From: CAZFVY01 sp964522665
Lineage (GTDB): Bacteria; Verrucomicrobiota; Verrucomicrobiia; Limisphaerales; CAZFVY01
Reading direction: 5' to 3'
Assembly: GCA_964522665.1 (NCBI GenBank)
Contig: CAZFVY010000020.1
Coordinates: 13,470-77,469, forward strand
DNA length: 64,000 bases
Both the position numbers and the translations under genes were made by a program. Positions 44,075-52,983 of this stretch are shown here, piece after piece. The notes beneath the pieces were generated by a model. That model ran no database searches and was not told the DNA's origin. It saw only the letters and a list, made by a program, of their open reading frames with translations. How positions within the stretch are numbered: the stretch's first letter is position 1; each line of letters begins with the position of its first letter.

Positions 44075-44698
44075 ATGAATCCAAGCCCGTTCGAATTGAT
44101 CGCGGGAGAACTCTGCCTGGAATTGGCGAACACCGTGGGCGGGACCCGCAGCGGAGTAGCGCGCGAGAAATTGCCGACTTACGCCGAAGCGCTGGAGTGG
44201 GCCGGGCAGGCGGGGCTGTTGCTCGACCGGCAAAAGGAGGCGCTGGCGGCGGAAGCCAGGCGCCATCCCTCAGCCGCCGCCGCGGTCCATCGGCGCGCGC
44301 TCGTGTTGCGCGAGGCGATCTTTGAGATTTTCGCGGCGATCGCGCGAGGCCAGGCGCCGGCGGCGGAGCGGCTGTCGGAATTGAACGCCGAGTTGGGCGT
44401 GGCGCTGGCGCATTCGTGCGTGGCGCCTCAGCACGGATGCTTCACCTGGATTTGGGTGGCCGAGGGGGTGGAGCTTGATTGCGTGCTCTGGCCGGTCGCG
44501 AAATCGGCGGCCGACCTGCTGACGAACGCGAGCCGGCTGGCGCGCGTGCGCGAGTGTTGCAGTGAAACCTGCGGATGGTTGTTCCTGGACACCACGAAGA
44601 ACCGCAGCCGCTGCTGGTGCGAAATGAAGAGTTGCGGGAACGCGGCCAAAGTCCGCCGCTTCCGCCAGCGCCGGCGGGCGGAGCCGTCGGGCGGCTAG
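44075..44698 (+). CDS. CGNR zinc-finger (ABATE-domain) transcriptional regulator
   Basis: 207 aa from the ATG at 44075. An N-terminal ABATE ligand-binding-like domain (ELIAGELCLELANTVGG, YAEALEWAGQAGLL) is followed by a C-terminal CGNR zinc finger: RECCSETCGWLFLDTTKNRS, RCWCEMKSCGNAAKVRRF. It has the Cys set and the C-G-N pattern (with K in place of R at CGNAAK) and a basic tail. It probably binds DNA near its own promoter, where two direct repeats are found. Its effector is unknown. Confidence 0.9.
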   Translation: MNPSPFELIAGELCLELANTVGGTRSGVAREKLPTYAEALEWAGQAGLLLDRQKEALAAEARRHPSAAAAVHRRALVLREAIFEIFAAIARGQAPAAERLSELNAELGVALAHSCVAPQHGCFTWIWVAEGVELDCVLWPVAKSAADLLTNASRLARVRECCSETCGWLFLDTTKNRSRCWCEMKSCGNAAKVRRFRQRRRAEPSGG

Positions 44699-44830
44699 TG
44701 TAGTGTCTCATAAATAACTGGTCATTCGCGGCCAGAGATTTTTGGCGCCAGCGAGGCGCAAGCGACGAGTATATCCACGCGGATCTATAAGGAGGGAGCA
44801 ACGAAGCCGGCGTCAAAAGGACGGCCGCCC
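44697..44830. repeat. Structured intergenic sequence with long imperfect hairpin
   Basis: Begins TAGTGTCTCATAAATAACTGG. The span 44738-44819 can fold end to end: TTTTTGGCGCCAGC near the start pairs with GCCGGCGTCAAAA near the end, and TATATCC-ACGC-GGATCTATA forms the tip. It lies in the 293-bp gap between the CGNR gene and vapC; no gene is visible. A repeat or a structured RNA are both possible. Confidence 0.5.
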
Positions 44831-44991
44831 TTCGGGTTGCGCCGCAGCCGGCCGGATCATCCATAACCCCCCATATAAGACGTTAAACCGAATCCTTGGA
44901 CGCTGCCGAAGCGGAGGAACCAAGTTCAGCGAGCGGGGTGAAAAGATCAGGCGCCACCCGATCACCCCGCGTCGAACTAGGCCACGGAGGA

Positions 44992-45423
44992 TCAGTCGGC
45001 GAAGGGATTTTTCCATTTCAATCCACGAAACCGGGCAAAATCGCCATCGGCGGAATATAGAATCCCGTCGTGCTCCACCGCTAGCGCCGCCAAATGCGCA
45101 TCGGAAACTAAGTTCCCGACGGCTCCGCCCTGGCGAAGTAGTTTCTGAAATAATGTCCAGTGCTGCTCGGTAGGTTGAACAATTCGGACGCAGGGCTGTT
45201 CCAACCAGCTCTGCACCCGGTCAATCGCTTCGGTCATCGTCAACGGGCGTTGGTGGATGCGAGCGTTGGTGCCAATCCGAATAAACGCCGACAGGACGGG
45301 CCAACATAGCCCAACGACGGCGTTGCCACTCAGTTGGAGATCCCACCAGGCGCGAGCAGGCTCGTGCCGCTCGGACAAATCATTCTCCGCGTAGAGGAGA
45401 AGATTGGCGTCCACCAGAATCAC
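44992..45423 (-). CDS. vapC: VapC-type PIN-domain toxin
   Basis: 143-aa PIN-domain ribonuclease. Acidic catalytic residues: ILVDANLLLYAEN (first Asp), the mid-domain Glu in PLTMTEAIDRV, and the C-terminal NLVSDAHLAALAVEHD and YSADGDFARF Asp pair. GTG start at 45423 overlaps the antitoxin stop by 4 bp, the normal vapBC order. Family members cleave specific tRNA or rRNA; the target is unknown. Confidence 0.92.
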   Translation of the reverse strand: MILVDANLLLYAENDLSERHEPARAWWDLQLSGNAVVGLCWPVLSAFIRIGTNARIHQRPLTMTEAIDRVQSWLEQPCVRIVQPTEQHWTLFQKLLRQGGAVGNLVSDAHLAALAVEHDGILYSADGDFARFRGLKWKNPFAD

Positions 45424-45665
45424 GAGTGATTCTCGCCTTCCGCGCTCGCGAGCAATTCGGCAATATTATCGTAGCTCAATCCTCGCCGAAGTCCCATCGA
45501 ATGCGGAACGGTCCGATACGGCTTGGTCGCCGGCGGCTTCAGCATCTCCTCCAGCCCGATGCGTAGCGCGTCGTTGATGATTTCTTTGAACGGCTTTCCA
45601 AGTTTCGCGGCGCCGCGCTTGGCCTTCGCCGCCACGTCTGGATTTAGCGTCAAGGTGGTTCTCAT
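45420..45665 (-). CDS. vapB: VapB-type antitoxin
   Basis: 81 aa. N-terminal MRTTLTLNPDVAAKAKRGAA is a ribbon-helix-helix strand-helix start, GKPFKEIINDALRIGLEEML is the second helix pair, and the remainder is a flexible toxin-binding tail (GLSYDNIAELLASAEG). It should repress its own operon as a dimer or as a complex with VapC. First gene of the pair. Confidence 0.88.
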   Translation of the reverse strand: MRTTLTLNPDVAAKAKRGAAKLGKPFKEIINDALRIGLEEMLKPPATKPYRTVPHSMGLRRGLSYDNIAELLASAEGENHS

Positions 45666-45967
45666 TAAAGCATCATGATGTATGAGTCCCGGTTGTCAAG
45701 GCGCCACCGCGCTCGACCAGCCGAGCGAGTCGGCGCCCCGAATCAACGGGTGTCGGCACGCAACGAAGAGTTCTCTTCTCGCCGTTGGCCGTCCCAACCA
45801 ATCTGCGCTGGTGAGCTCAATTCTGAGCAATTTAGTTTCTACAGCTCCTATTGGTGACGCTGATTGTTCTACGCCGCTCGCGCACGCTCGGGCGAGCGAG
45901 CCGCCGCAACGCGAAGGCATTACCGCGAGGCGACTGCGCTTCCCTTTGTCAATCGCTACACCAACCC

Positions 45968-45985
45968 AAAAAGCCGCCGGCTTAC
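45968..45985 (-). terminator. Possible short terminator after the prepilin-like gene
   Basis: On the minus strand AAGCC-GGC-GGCTT is followed by TTT and overlaps the stop codon. The stem is short, so this is weak. The rest of the 316-bp gap 45666-45981 shows nothing recognisable. Confidence 0.35.
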
Positions 45986-46734
45986 GGCGTCATGATGAAA
46001 TTCGTGCGCCAGCCGTCATCGACCGCCCAGAGATTGACGGGCGAGAACGAACGTCCGAAACGGAGGAAACGGACGCTGCCATCGACGAAGGCGAAGTTCG
46101 AGCCGCCGGCGCCTTGAGAGTTTTTGACGAGCGAGCCGTGCTTGCTCTGGTCCAGTTGCTGGAAATCGTCGAGTTGCAGCCAGTCCATGTAAAAGTGGCC
46201 CGAGTCGTGCAGTTTTTCACCGAAGGTAATCGTGTCGGACGGATAATGGACGGCGCTGTCCAAGACGGGCGCGACCGGTTTTCCGGAGAAATAATCGTTC
46301 AGCCCGCTGGCGCCGAAATTCGCCTCATAATAATCATTCCACCCGTTGATCATGTAGCTGCGGATGGCGGCGTCGGCGGGGTAGTTGTTGGTGTCCGTTC
46401 CCAAGGAGATCGGGTTGGGCGCGTCGCTCGGGCAGACGAGGACGCGCAAATCACGGTAGCTCTCGCGCAGGAGAGTCGGCCAGCGCGGGCTGACGGTGCG
46501 GGGCGGAAACGCGCCGTTGTTATCGTCCACGTAGAGACGCAAAGAGAGATCGACCTGACGGAGATTGTTGACGCACGATATGCGGCGAGCGGCTTCCTTG
46601 GCGCGGCTCAACGCCGGCAAAAGCATGCTGGCCAGAATGGCGATGATCGCGATCACCACGAGCAATTCGATAAGTGTAAAGGCCAGCGTGCGCGCCGCTG
46701 ACAACCGGCTTCCGTCCTGATTCGTGTTTCGCAT
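45982..46734 (-). CDS. Prepilin-like secreted protein (type II secretion/DUF1559 style)
   Basis: 250 aa. The N-terminal class III leader and methylation motif are seen in LAFTLIELLVVIAIIAIL, continuing ASMLLPALSRAKEAARRISC; the prepilin peptidase should cleave before Phe of FTLIEL, leaving Glu at position 5. The C-terminal domain has LRVLVCPSDAPNP and SNFAFVDGSVRFLRF, the 'H-x9-DG' style ending frequent in Verrucomicrobia and Planctomycetes, which carry tens of such genes. Likely a pseudopilin or surface filament subunit; no secretion-system genes are adjacent. Confidence 0.9.
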   Translation of the reverse strand: MRNTNQDGSRLSAARTLAFTLIELLVVIAIIAILASMLLPALSRAKEAARRISCVNNLRQVDLSLRLYVDDNNGAFPPRTVSPRWPTLLRESYRDLRVLVCPSDAPNPISLGTDTNNYPADAAIRSYMINGWNDYYEANFGASGLNDYFSGKPVAPVLDSAVHYPSDTITFGEKLHDSGHFYMDWLQLDDFQQLDQSKHGSLVKNSQGAGGSNFAFVDGSVRFLRFGRSFSPVNLWAVDDGWRTNFIMTP

Positions 46735-47047
46735 AGTAACTGGAGACTGCTGCTTGCTTTGCTTTGCGCGCCGCCGACCGCGTCACCCGCAGTCAGTTGG
46801 CGTTCAGTAATTTCCGCGGACGTTTACAACGAAAACGGCGCTTCCGGTGAGCATCGCCGACGCTATAACGGTCCTTTGGAACCGATTTGCCTTGGTGGCC
46901 GCGAGGGGTTCCCCGACAGCCTGAGGCATGGAATTTGGACCCAAAACGCCGCGGCGCTATTCAGAAATATCGCGTCGAACTTTGGAAAATTTCGGGGTGG
47001 CGGCAGGATGCCGGCGGAAGGCTATTCTGTCGGAGGGAGAATTTAAC

Positions 47048-47077
47048 CGCGGATGGCGCGGATGGCACGGATTCAGA
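47048..47077. repeat. Short tandem GCGGATGG-type repeat
   Basis: GCGGATGGCGCGGATGGCAC followed by GGATT: an imperfect 9-10-bp tandem. It lies in the 647-bp gap 46735-47381 together with the family B copy; no gene is visible in that gap. Confidence 0.5.
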
Positions 47078-47144
47078 ATTGAATAGCGGATTGACGAACC
47101 GCTCCGAGTCTGGAGTTGGCGCACCCAAACGATCGAGCGTCCAA

Positions 47145-47252
47145 CGGAGCGCGGATCTGCGATCCGCAGCAGCGACGATAAGTTGATCGCGTCCGAGCCT
47201 GACGATCACGCCCTGCTAGACGGACACGCTGCGGTTCACAGAACCGCGCGCC
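47145..47252. repeat. Family B element, dispersed copy (108 bp)
   Basis: Forward layout: GCGGATCTGCGATCCGC palindrome, spacer, CCCTGCTAGACGGACACG, then GCGGTTCACAGAACCGC. It matches the copy at 21201-21312 in reverse. Confidence 0.8.
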
Positions 47253-47381
47253 GGTGCGTTCTGACCGGACGGTCGATCCGGTCGAAAGAAAGCGAATTAC
47301 GGACGCCGACCTGAGCGTAGCCCCGCTAGCCCCTTATTCGCCGGCGCCTGGCGCTCGACCGCTCGTCTGCCTAATCATCGG

Positions 47382-49415
47382 TCAAAGCTCGAGTAGTTCT
47401 CGTTTGCAGCGGAGCAGTTCCCGCCGCAAGTCAAAGACCGCGCCCGGTTCCTGCAAGGACTTGAGGCGTTCCTGAATGAGTTTGATCTCCTCATTCAGGA
47501 GTTGACGCTTTTCATTGACGAGCTCGAAGCCAGGGCCGCCCGACAACTGCACGTCCGCGGCTTCCTGGAGAAGCCTCTGGCGCAAAACGTCGCGAAACTT
47601 GGATTCGATCTCCAAGAGATGTTTGGCCTCAAAATAGGGACGATATCCGATCGCGTTTTGGGTCGCTTCTTTACGAGCCTGGTCCACCATTTTTGCCAGG
47701 TGATCAAGCCGCATTTTGGCCGCCTTCACGCGCGCCTCCAAGCCTTGCAGTAGCCCCTCGAGCTGCTCATCGATTTGCCGATCAATGACGTTCGACACGT
47801 CCGCGATGCGTTTTACCTTCGGGTTCTGTGAGCCGAGATCGGGTTGCGTTTCGGCCAACTGTCGCTCCGTAGCGGCCGCTTCCTTCAACAGATCGGGCAG
47901 CACTGGATCGTAAGGAAACGCCGCCATGACCGCCCGTTTGAGTTCCTTGCCGTGCTTGTCTGAGAGCGAGTCAAACATGGTTTTAAGTTCAACCCATTGG
48001 CTCTCGGCGGCGATCCGTTCCATTTCGATTTTTCGCGAGGCGTCAGGATCGTTCGCCGCCCCGTTATCCGACTCGGCGATCGCGGCAGGAATGCCCAAAT
48101 TTCTTCGCAAGAGATCGACGCCTTCCTGCAGCGTTCGCACCCGTTCCTCCTGGCGATCCAGCGCCGACCTCAGGGCCTTGATACCCGCCTCGGCCCGGTC
48201 CCGTTGACGTGGGGATCTCGTTCCCGACTCAACGGTCTTGTCGGACGCGGCGGCGTCATCGCCCGATTTCTCAGCCGGTTTGTCAGCTGAGACCGCGCCG
48301 GCGGCGCGGGCGGCCTGCGGCAGATAAACGATCACCACGGTGGCCGCGAGCGCGAGCGTGGCGACCGTCCCGGCCACCGTCCCAATAGACGTCCTGGTCG
48401 AGGCGTTTCGGCGCGGGTTGAGCAATTTGGCGATGCGTTGCGAGAGTTGCGCGTGGTCGAACCAGATGCCCGGCGCGAGAGCGGAACTCTTCGGCGCGGC
48501 GAGCAGTTCGGCCAGGCGGATCAAGAAGAGAGCGTACGGCTTCGGTTCCTCGGCGACGGTCAGCACCCAGTCGTCGCAGGCGATCTCGCGTTCGAGCCGC
48601 AATTGCCGGCCCAGCCAGCGCACCGCCGGGTGGAAGAAAAAGACCGCGCCGAGGAGGCGCTCCGCGAGGTTCGTCCAATCGTCCCAACGCCGCAAATGAG
48701 CCAGTTCGTGCAGCATGACCTGCTCCCGCTCGCTCTCGCTCAATTCGCCGAACAATTTTCGCGGCAGCAGAACCATCGGCGCGCCCAATCCCGCGAGCAC
48801 GGGCGCCGTGACGTCCGCTGAGACCGCCAGACGGCAGGACCGCCGCAGATGGAGCCGCGCCGCGCACCTTTCAAAGCGCGCGTTCTCGTCGGCGGAAGCG
48901 CCAAATGATTTCCGCTTGAGCCGCGCCAAATGAACCCAACTCCACGCCACGCGCGCCAGCAACGCCAGGCTTCCGGCCAGCCAAACGATCAACGCTGTGC
49001 GGCTCCAACGCAGGAGGCCCGCCAGAGCCGACGGTCCCGGCCACGACGCGGACATGGCGAGTTTGGACGCGGCTGGCGCGCCAGAGGCGACCGCGGACGG
49101 CGGCGCCGCGGCGGACGGCGGCGCGACCGGTTTGACGCGAGCGGCCGACGTGTCCGCGCGCGCGTTGAGTTCTGGAGCGCCGACGCCGCCTTCCGGGGCC
49201 TTGGCTTCCGGACGCCATTGCAACAAATTCACCAGCGGCAGCGCGACAACGACCGCCAGCGTCAGCCACCACACCAGGAAGCGACTCGCGGCGTTGGCCC
49301 TCGGCAGGCGCCAGACGACTGCCCCGATCAACGCGGTCAACGCCAGGCCCTCCCACAGGCCGCTAAAAATGGCGGCGATGAAGTGACGAACGGTAATTTC
49401 AACGACAAGCGGCAT
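47382..49415 (-). CDS. M56-family (BlaR1-like) membrane metalloprotease with coiled-coil C-terminus
   Basis: 677 aa. N-terminal membrane helices (FIAAIFSGLWEGLALTALIG, FLVWWLTLAVVVALPLVNLL) flank a cytosolic gluzincin protease: VMLHELAHLRRWDDW (HExxH), FFHPAVRWLG and LEREIACDDWVL (third zinc ligand). After another helix (TLALAATVVIVYLP) the C-terminal ~280 residues are a charged coiled coil, not the penicillin-binding sensor of BlaR1/MecR1. The family senses a signal and cleaves the BlaI-type repressor. A strong ribosome-binding site, AGGAGG, precedes the start by four bases. It follows the repressor gene by 8 bp. Confidence 0.9.
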   Translation of the reverse strand: MPLVVEITVRHFIAAIFSGLWEGLALTALIGAVVWRLPRANAASRFLVWWLTLAVVVALPLVNLLQWRPEAKAPEGGVGAPELNARADTSAARVKPVAPPSAAAPPSAVASGAPAASKLAMSASWPGPSALAGLLRWSRTALIVWLAGSLALLARVAWSWVHLARLKRKSFGASADENARFERCAARLHLRRSCRLAVSADVTAPVLAGLGAPMVLLPRKLFGELSESEREQVMLHELAHLRRWDDWTNLAERLLGAVFFFHPAVRWLGRQLRLEREIACDDWVLTVAEEPKPYALFLIRLAELLAAPKSSALAPGIWFDHAQLSQRIAKLLNPRRNASTRTSIGTVAGTVATLALAATVVIVYLPQAARAAGAVSADKPAEKSGDDAAASDKTVESGTRSPRQRDRAEAGIKALRSALDRQEERVRTLQEGVDLLRRNLGIPAAIAESDNGAANDPDASRKIEMERIAAESQWVELKTMFDSLSDKHGKELKRAVMAAFPYDPVLPDLLKEAAATERQLAETQPDLGSQNPKVKRIADVSNVIDRQIDEQLEGLLQGLEARVKAAKMRLDHLAKMVDQARKEATQNAIGYRPYFEAKHLLEIESKFRDVLRQRLLQEAADVQLSGGPGFELVNEKRQLLNEEIKLIQERLKSLQEPGAVFDLRRELLRCKRELLEL

Positions 49416-49423
49416 AACTCCTC

Positions 49424-49801
49424 CTATTTGTTTTCTTGGATCGAACGTTTCAGGCGTTTGAGTTCTTCGAGATCGATTTTTTCCTGTTCCAGGACGTTGA
49501 GCACCAGCAACTGAGGGGAATTCTCAAAAAAGCGCTTCAGCACGTGCTTCAATTCCTTCCGGCGCACCGTCTCCCGATCGACCGCCGGCTCGTAGCGGAA
49601 GGCGCGTCCCTGCTCTTCGTGCCGCAGGTAACCCTTCTTTTCGAGAATCCGCAGGACGGTCAGCACGGTCGTGTAGGCGAGCGGCGGCCGCGCCTTCAGG
49701 GCTTGGGCGACTTCGGCCACGGTGGCGTTCCCTTTGTCCCACAGGATATCCATCAGGCGCAGTTCGATGTCGGTCAGGGTGGTTGATTTCTTGCGAGGCA
49801 T
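49424..49801 (-). CDS. BlaI/MecI/CopY-family repressor
   Basis: 125 aa winged-helix repressor. LTDIELRLMDILWDKGNAT, VAEVAQALKARPPLAYTTVL (recognition helix region), ILEKKGYLRHEEQGRAFRY (wing) and a helical dimerisation tail ending LKRLKRSIQENK. It should bind the two dyads just upstream of its start and be inactivated by the downstream membrane protease. Confidence 0.93.
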   Translation of the reverse strand: MPRKKSTTLTDIELRLMDILWDKGNATVAEVAQALKARPPLAYTTVLTVLRILEKKGYLRHEEQGRAFRYEPAVDRETVRRKELKHVLKRFFENSPQLLVLNVLEQEKIDLEELKRLKRSIQENK

Positions 49802-49825
49802 AGGCGGTCGTGAATTCAGCGCAGT

Positions 49826-49896
49826 ACTAATTTGTTAATAGTGACCCGCGTAAGATCAAGCCTTCGCGCGGAGTTGTCAACTAATAATTTAATAGT
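49826..49896 (-). promoter_or_regulatory. Two BlaI-type operator dyads
   Basis: ACTAATTTGTTAATAGT (49826-49842) and ACTAATAATTTAATAGT (49880-49896) are near-identical 17-bp boxes with ACTA...TAGT half-sites, 54 bp apart. They lie 25-95 bp upstream of the repressor start in AT-rich DNA. ACTA/TAGT half-sites are the known BlaI/MecI pattern. Confidence 0.8.
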
Positions 49897-49950
49897 CGCG
49901 GGATAATATGACCGCCGCGCGTTTGGAACCGGCGGTCGGGCCGGCGCGTA

Positions 49951-51996
49951 TCAAAGTTTGGAAACCCAGTCCGCGACGGCGTCGTCAGACAGCTTTTGCG
50001 AGACGGCTTGGAACGCGTTGGTCGCCTCGGCGGCGGCGTAGGCGGCTTTCAGCCCGTCGGTCGGGAAATTGGCGCCGGAGTTGTGGAGCAGCAACGGCTC
50101 GGGCGCGGCCAGCATGGCGGCTCCCTGGAACCCGCCCAACTTGCGGACGCCCGGGAAAAAGAGGTCCGGCGCCATCAGGGCTTGATCGCTGCCGGAATCG
50201 AGCGTGGCGCAATCCGCGACGGCGGCGTCGGCCACGGGCGCGGCCAGCAACGCCCAGAGGCCCGCGCGGTCCACGCCGCAGAGGACGACCTGTTTGGCGC
50301 CGAGGCTTTTCGTGGCGTAGGAGCAGGCGGTGACGAGGTCCTGCACGCGTTCCTGCACATCAGTCCGGTTGTAGGTCGTAAAGTAGTTCGTGAAATAATG
50401 CCGGGCCGTCGTCGCCTTCGCGTTCGCCAATTCGCCGGTCAGAAAGGTATCCAACAGCATGACGGGAACGCCCCGGCCGAGCAGCGTTTTGGCCAGGCCG
50501 GCCGGCTCGCCCGCGGCGTCAAGGAACGCCGCTTTGCCGCGCGGGTGCGCGAGGATGACGACCGCGTTCGTGGAAGCCTTCAGCGGGCTGAGGATCAGCG
50601 CCGGCAGGCGATCGCCCCGGCCCGCGCGCCCGAGGGCAATGGCCGTGCGCGCGTAGTCGGCGTTCCGTTTCACCGGGCCGGCTTCGGTCATTAAATCCTT
50701 CGGCTCGGGCAATTCGAGTTGCAGCGCGTGGAGCCAAAGCGGTTGCAGGCGCTTTTGATAGCTCCCCAAAGTGACTTTGTCCTTGGGCTTGAGGGCGTCG
50801 AGCCGCGCCTGGCTATCCCGGATGAACATCTGGATCAGCGCGGTTTCGTTCAAGGCGTCGGTCGGCAGTTTGCCGTCCGGCCAAACGCGCAATTCCTGGT
50901 CCGGTTCCTTGTGATACGCGGGTTCCGGCAGGGGCGCCGATTCGGTCTTCAAATTCAACCAGCGATCGAACCAGCCATAGACCGCCTCGCGGCTGGTTTG
51001 ATTGTAGTTATGGTCGAAGTCGTAGCGGACGGCGCGAAAATTATTCGTGGCGTCCATCAACGAATAAACGCCGGCAATCGCCGGTCCTTCGACGGTCAAC
51101 GTGGTTTTCGTCCAGTCCCCGGTGGCGGCCACCAGCATTTGCGGTCGCGGGGCGGCGACCGCGGCAAACTCCATGTTCGAGTACTCGACCCGCAAGCCGG
51201 GCGCGTTCTCGCAAAGGCAACCGCCCTGCATCGTGTGCGAAACCATGACCACGGGCGCCTGCGCCGCCAACCGCGCATCCAACGATCCGAGAATGAACGT
51301 TTGGGTCCCGCCGCCGGACTCGCCGGTGCACGCCAGACGTTGCGCGTCCACCTCTTTCACGGTGAGCAGGAAATCGATTGCCCGCAGGCTGTTCCAGGTC
51401 TGCAAGCCCATCAGATTGATGTTCCAAAGTTGATTCGTGGGGTCAGCGGCGAATTCGTGGCTCACCTGGATCGTATCATTGTAACCGACCATGTCGTACG
51501 AGAAGGCCACCATGCCCATGCGCGCCTGGGTAATGCAGCGGGCGGCGATGCTGCCCTCCGGTTTGTCGGCCATCCGGCCTTCGGCCCAATGACCGTGCGG
51601 ATTTAGGACTCCGGGAAACGGCCCGATCCCCTTGCCAAGCGGTCGGTAAAGATTACCCGCGACGTAAAAGCCCGGGAAACTCTGAAAATAGACTTTCTCG
51701 ACGCTGTACTCGCCGCGTTCCACGCGATCAAATATCTGAGCGTGGAGTGGCGTGCGACGGGGCGCCGGCCAGAGGCCGCAACTGACTTGGACCTGCTCGC
51801 GGATGGCTTTGGCGCGCTTCAGCCACTCCGCTTTCGAATGAACCTCGGGAAACGTCCGCTCCGTGTGCAAGTCCTTGATGACGTCGGCGCGCTGGTCGGT
51901 AGGCGGCAATCCTCCCGCCCACCCGCGATGAATGGATACCAGGCAGAATGCCGCCAGCAGGCAAGCCGAACGAACGAGCGACAACCCCGGTCTCAT
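49951..51996 (-). CDS. Secreted alpha/beta-hydrolase, acetyl-xylan-esterase-like
   Basis: 681 aa from the ATG at 51996; the longer frame reads through accD. A signal peptide (SACLLAAFCLVSIHRGWAGG) is present. The hydrolase core begins YSVEKVYFQSFPGFYVAGNL, PFPGVLNPHGHW; the nucleophile elbow is CTGESGGGTQTF (Ser in GESGG), and FDHNYNQTSREAVYGWFDRW may supply the His. A second alpha/beta-hydrolase-like half follows (LPALILSPLKASTNAVVILA, KQVVLCGVDRAGLWALLAA) without a clear nucleophile. It overlaps the accD stop by 4 bp, but the functional link is unclear. Confidence 0.83.
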   Translation of the reverse strand: MRPGLSLVRSACLLAAFCLVSIHRGWAGGLPPTDQRADVIKDLHTERTFPEVHSKAEWLKRAKAIREQVQVSCGLWPAPRRTPLHAQIFDRVERGEYSVEKVYFQSFPGFYVAGNLYRPLGKGIGPFPGVLNPHGHWAEGRMADKPEGSIAARCITQARMGMVAFSYDMVGYNDTIQVSHEFAADPTNQLWNINLMGLQTWNSLRAIDFLLTVKEVDAQRLACTGESGGGTQTFILGSLDARLAAQAPVVMVSHTMQGGCLCENAPGLRVEYSNMEFAAVAAPRPQMLVAATGDWTKTTLTVEGPAIAGVYSLMDATNNFRAVRYDFDHNYNQTSREAVYGWFDRWLNLKTESAPLPEPAYHKEPDQELRVWPDGKLPTDALNETALIQMFIRDSQARLDALKPKDKVTLGSYQKRLQPLWLHALQLELPEPKDLMTEAGPVKRNADYARTAIALGRAGRGDRLPALILSPLKASTNAVVILAHPRGKAAFLDAAGEPAGLAKTLLGRGVPVMLLDTFLTGELANAKATTARHYFTNYFTTYNRTDVQERVQDLVTACSYATKSLGAKQVVLCGVDRAGLWALLAAPVADAAVADCATLDSGSDQALMAPDLFFPGVRKLGGFQGAAMLAAPEPLLLHNSGANFPTDGLKAAYAAAEATNAFQAVSQKLSDDAVADWVSKL

Positions 51997-52943
51997 CCCA
52001 ACGCCGCGATCCGTTTCTGCCCTTCGGTCAAGAAATCCAGATAGTACGCCAGCCGATCCTTCAAATCCTTGCGCGAGACGATGGCGTCGATCAAACCGTG
52101 CTCGACCAAAAACTCCGCCGTTTGAAATCCGGGCGGCAATTCCGATTGCGTCGTGTCCTTGATCACGCGCGGACCGGCGAAGCCGATCATCGCCCCCGGT
52201 TCCGCGATAATGAGGTCGCCCACCGTCGCGTAACTCGCCATGACCCCGGCCGTCGTCGGATGAGTTAACACGCTGATGTAAGGCAGTTTGTTCTTGGCAT
52301 GGTAAGCGAGCGCGCCGCACGTCTTGGCCATTTGCATCAGGCTGAACATCCCTTCGTACATCCGCGCGCCGCCGCTGGTGGAAATAATGATTATGGGCAG
52401 CCCCTTGGCCGTCGCCGCCTCGATCAATCGGGCGAGCTTCTCGCCGACGACCGACCCCATCGAGCCGCCGAGAAAACTGAAGTCCATCACCCCCAAGGCG
52501 ACGCGTTGCGAGCCGATTTTGCCCACGCCGGTGATTACCGCGTCTTTCAGTCCGGTGGAATCGCGATATTCCTCAAGTTTATCGATATAGGAGGAGACCC
52601 CGGTGAACCGGAGCACGTCCGTGCTGATCATCTCCGCGTCCATCTCCTCGAACGAGCAGGTTTCGACCAAGGCATGAATCCGCTCCCGGGCGCCGATGGG
52701 AAAATGATGGCTGCACTTGGGGCAGACCTTCAAGTTGTCGCTCAGCTCCTTGTCATAGATCATCGTGCTGCACTTGTGGCACTTGACCCAAAGGCCTTCG
52801 GGGATTTCGCGCTTTTTGGACTTGGAACTGCCGAGCTTGGGCTTGCGGGCAAAGGTCGGCTCAGTGTTGGGCACCGACAGGTTCGGCGCGGGTTCGGCGG
52901 TTGCCAATCCGACCGGTTTCTTGAAGAAGTAAGTCGTCGCCAT
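51993..52943 (-). CDS. accD: Acetyl-CoA carboxylase carboxyltransferase subunit beta
   Basis: Carboxyltransfer half of acetyl-CoA carboxylase, the first step of fatty acid synthesis; works as a complex with AccA. 316 aa. N-terminal zinc ribbon: VKCHKCSTMIYDKEL and KVCPKCSHHFP (CxxC-x15-CxxC). The crotonase-like core has MDFSFLGGSMGSVVGEKLAR, ISTSGGARMYEGMFSLMQMA and EPGAMIGFAGPRVI. Length and motifs are typical. The first ~45 residues before the ribbon are a poorly conserved extension. Confidence 0.96.
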   Translation of the reverse strand: MATTYFFKKPVGLATAEPAPNLSVPNTEPTFARKPKLGSSKSKKREIPEGLWVKCHKCSTMIYDKELSDNLKVCPKCSHHFPIGARERIHALVETCSFEEMDAEMISTDVLRFTGVSSYIDKLEEYRDSTGLKDAVITGVGKIGSQRVALGVMDFSFLGGSMGSVVGEKLARLIEAATAKGLPIIIISTSGGARMYEGMFSLMQMAKTCGALAYHAKNKLPYISVLTHPTTAGVMASYATVGDLIIAEPGAMIGFAGPRVIKDTTQSELPPGFQTAEFLVEHGLIDAIVSRKDLKDRLAYYLDFLTEGQKRIAALG

Positions 52944-52983
52944 AGCTTTAAGGTTCAGTTGTTTAGGTTTGCCGCCTCGGGGC

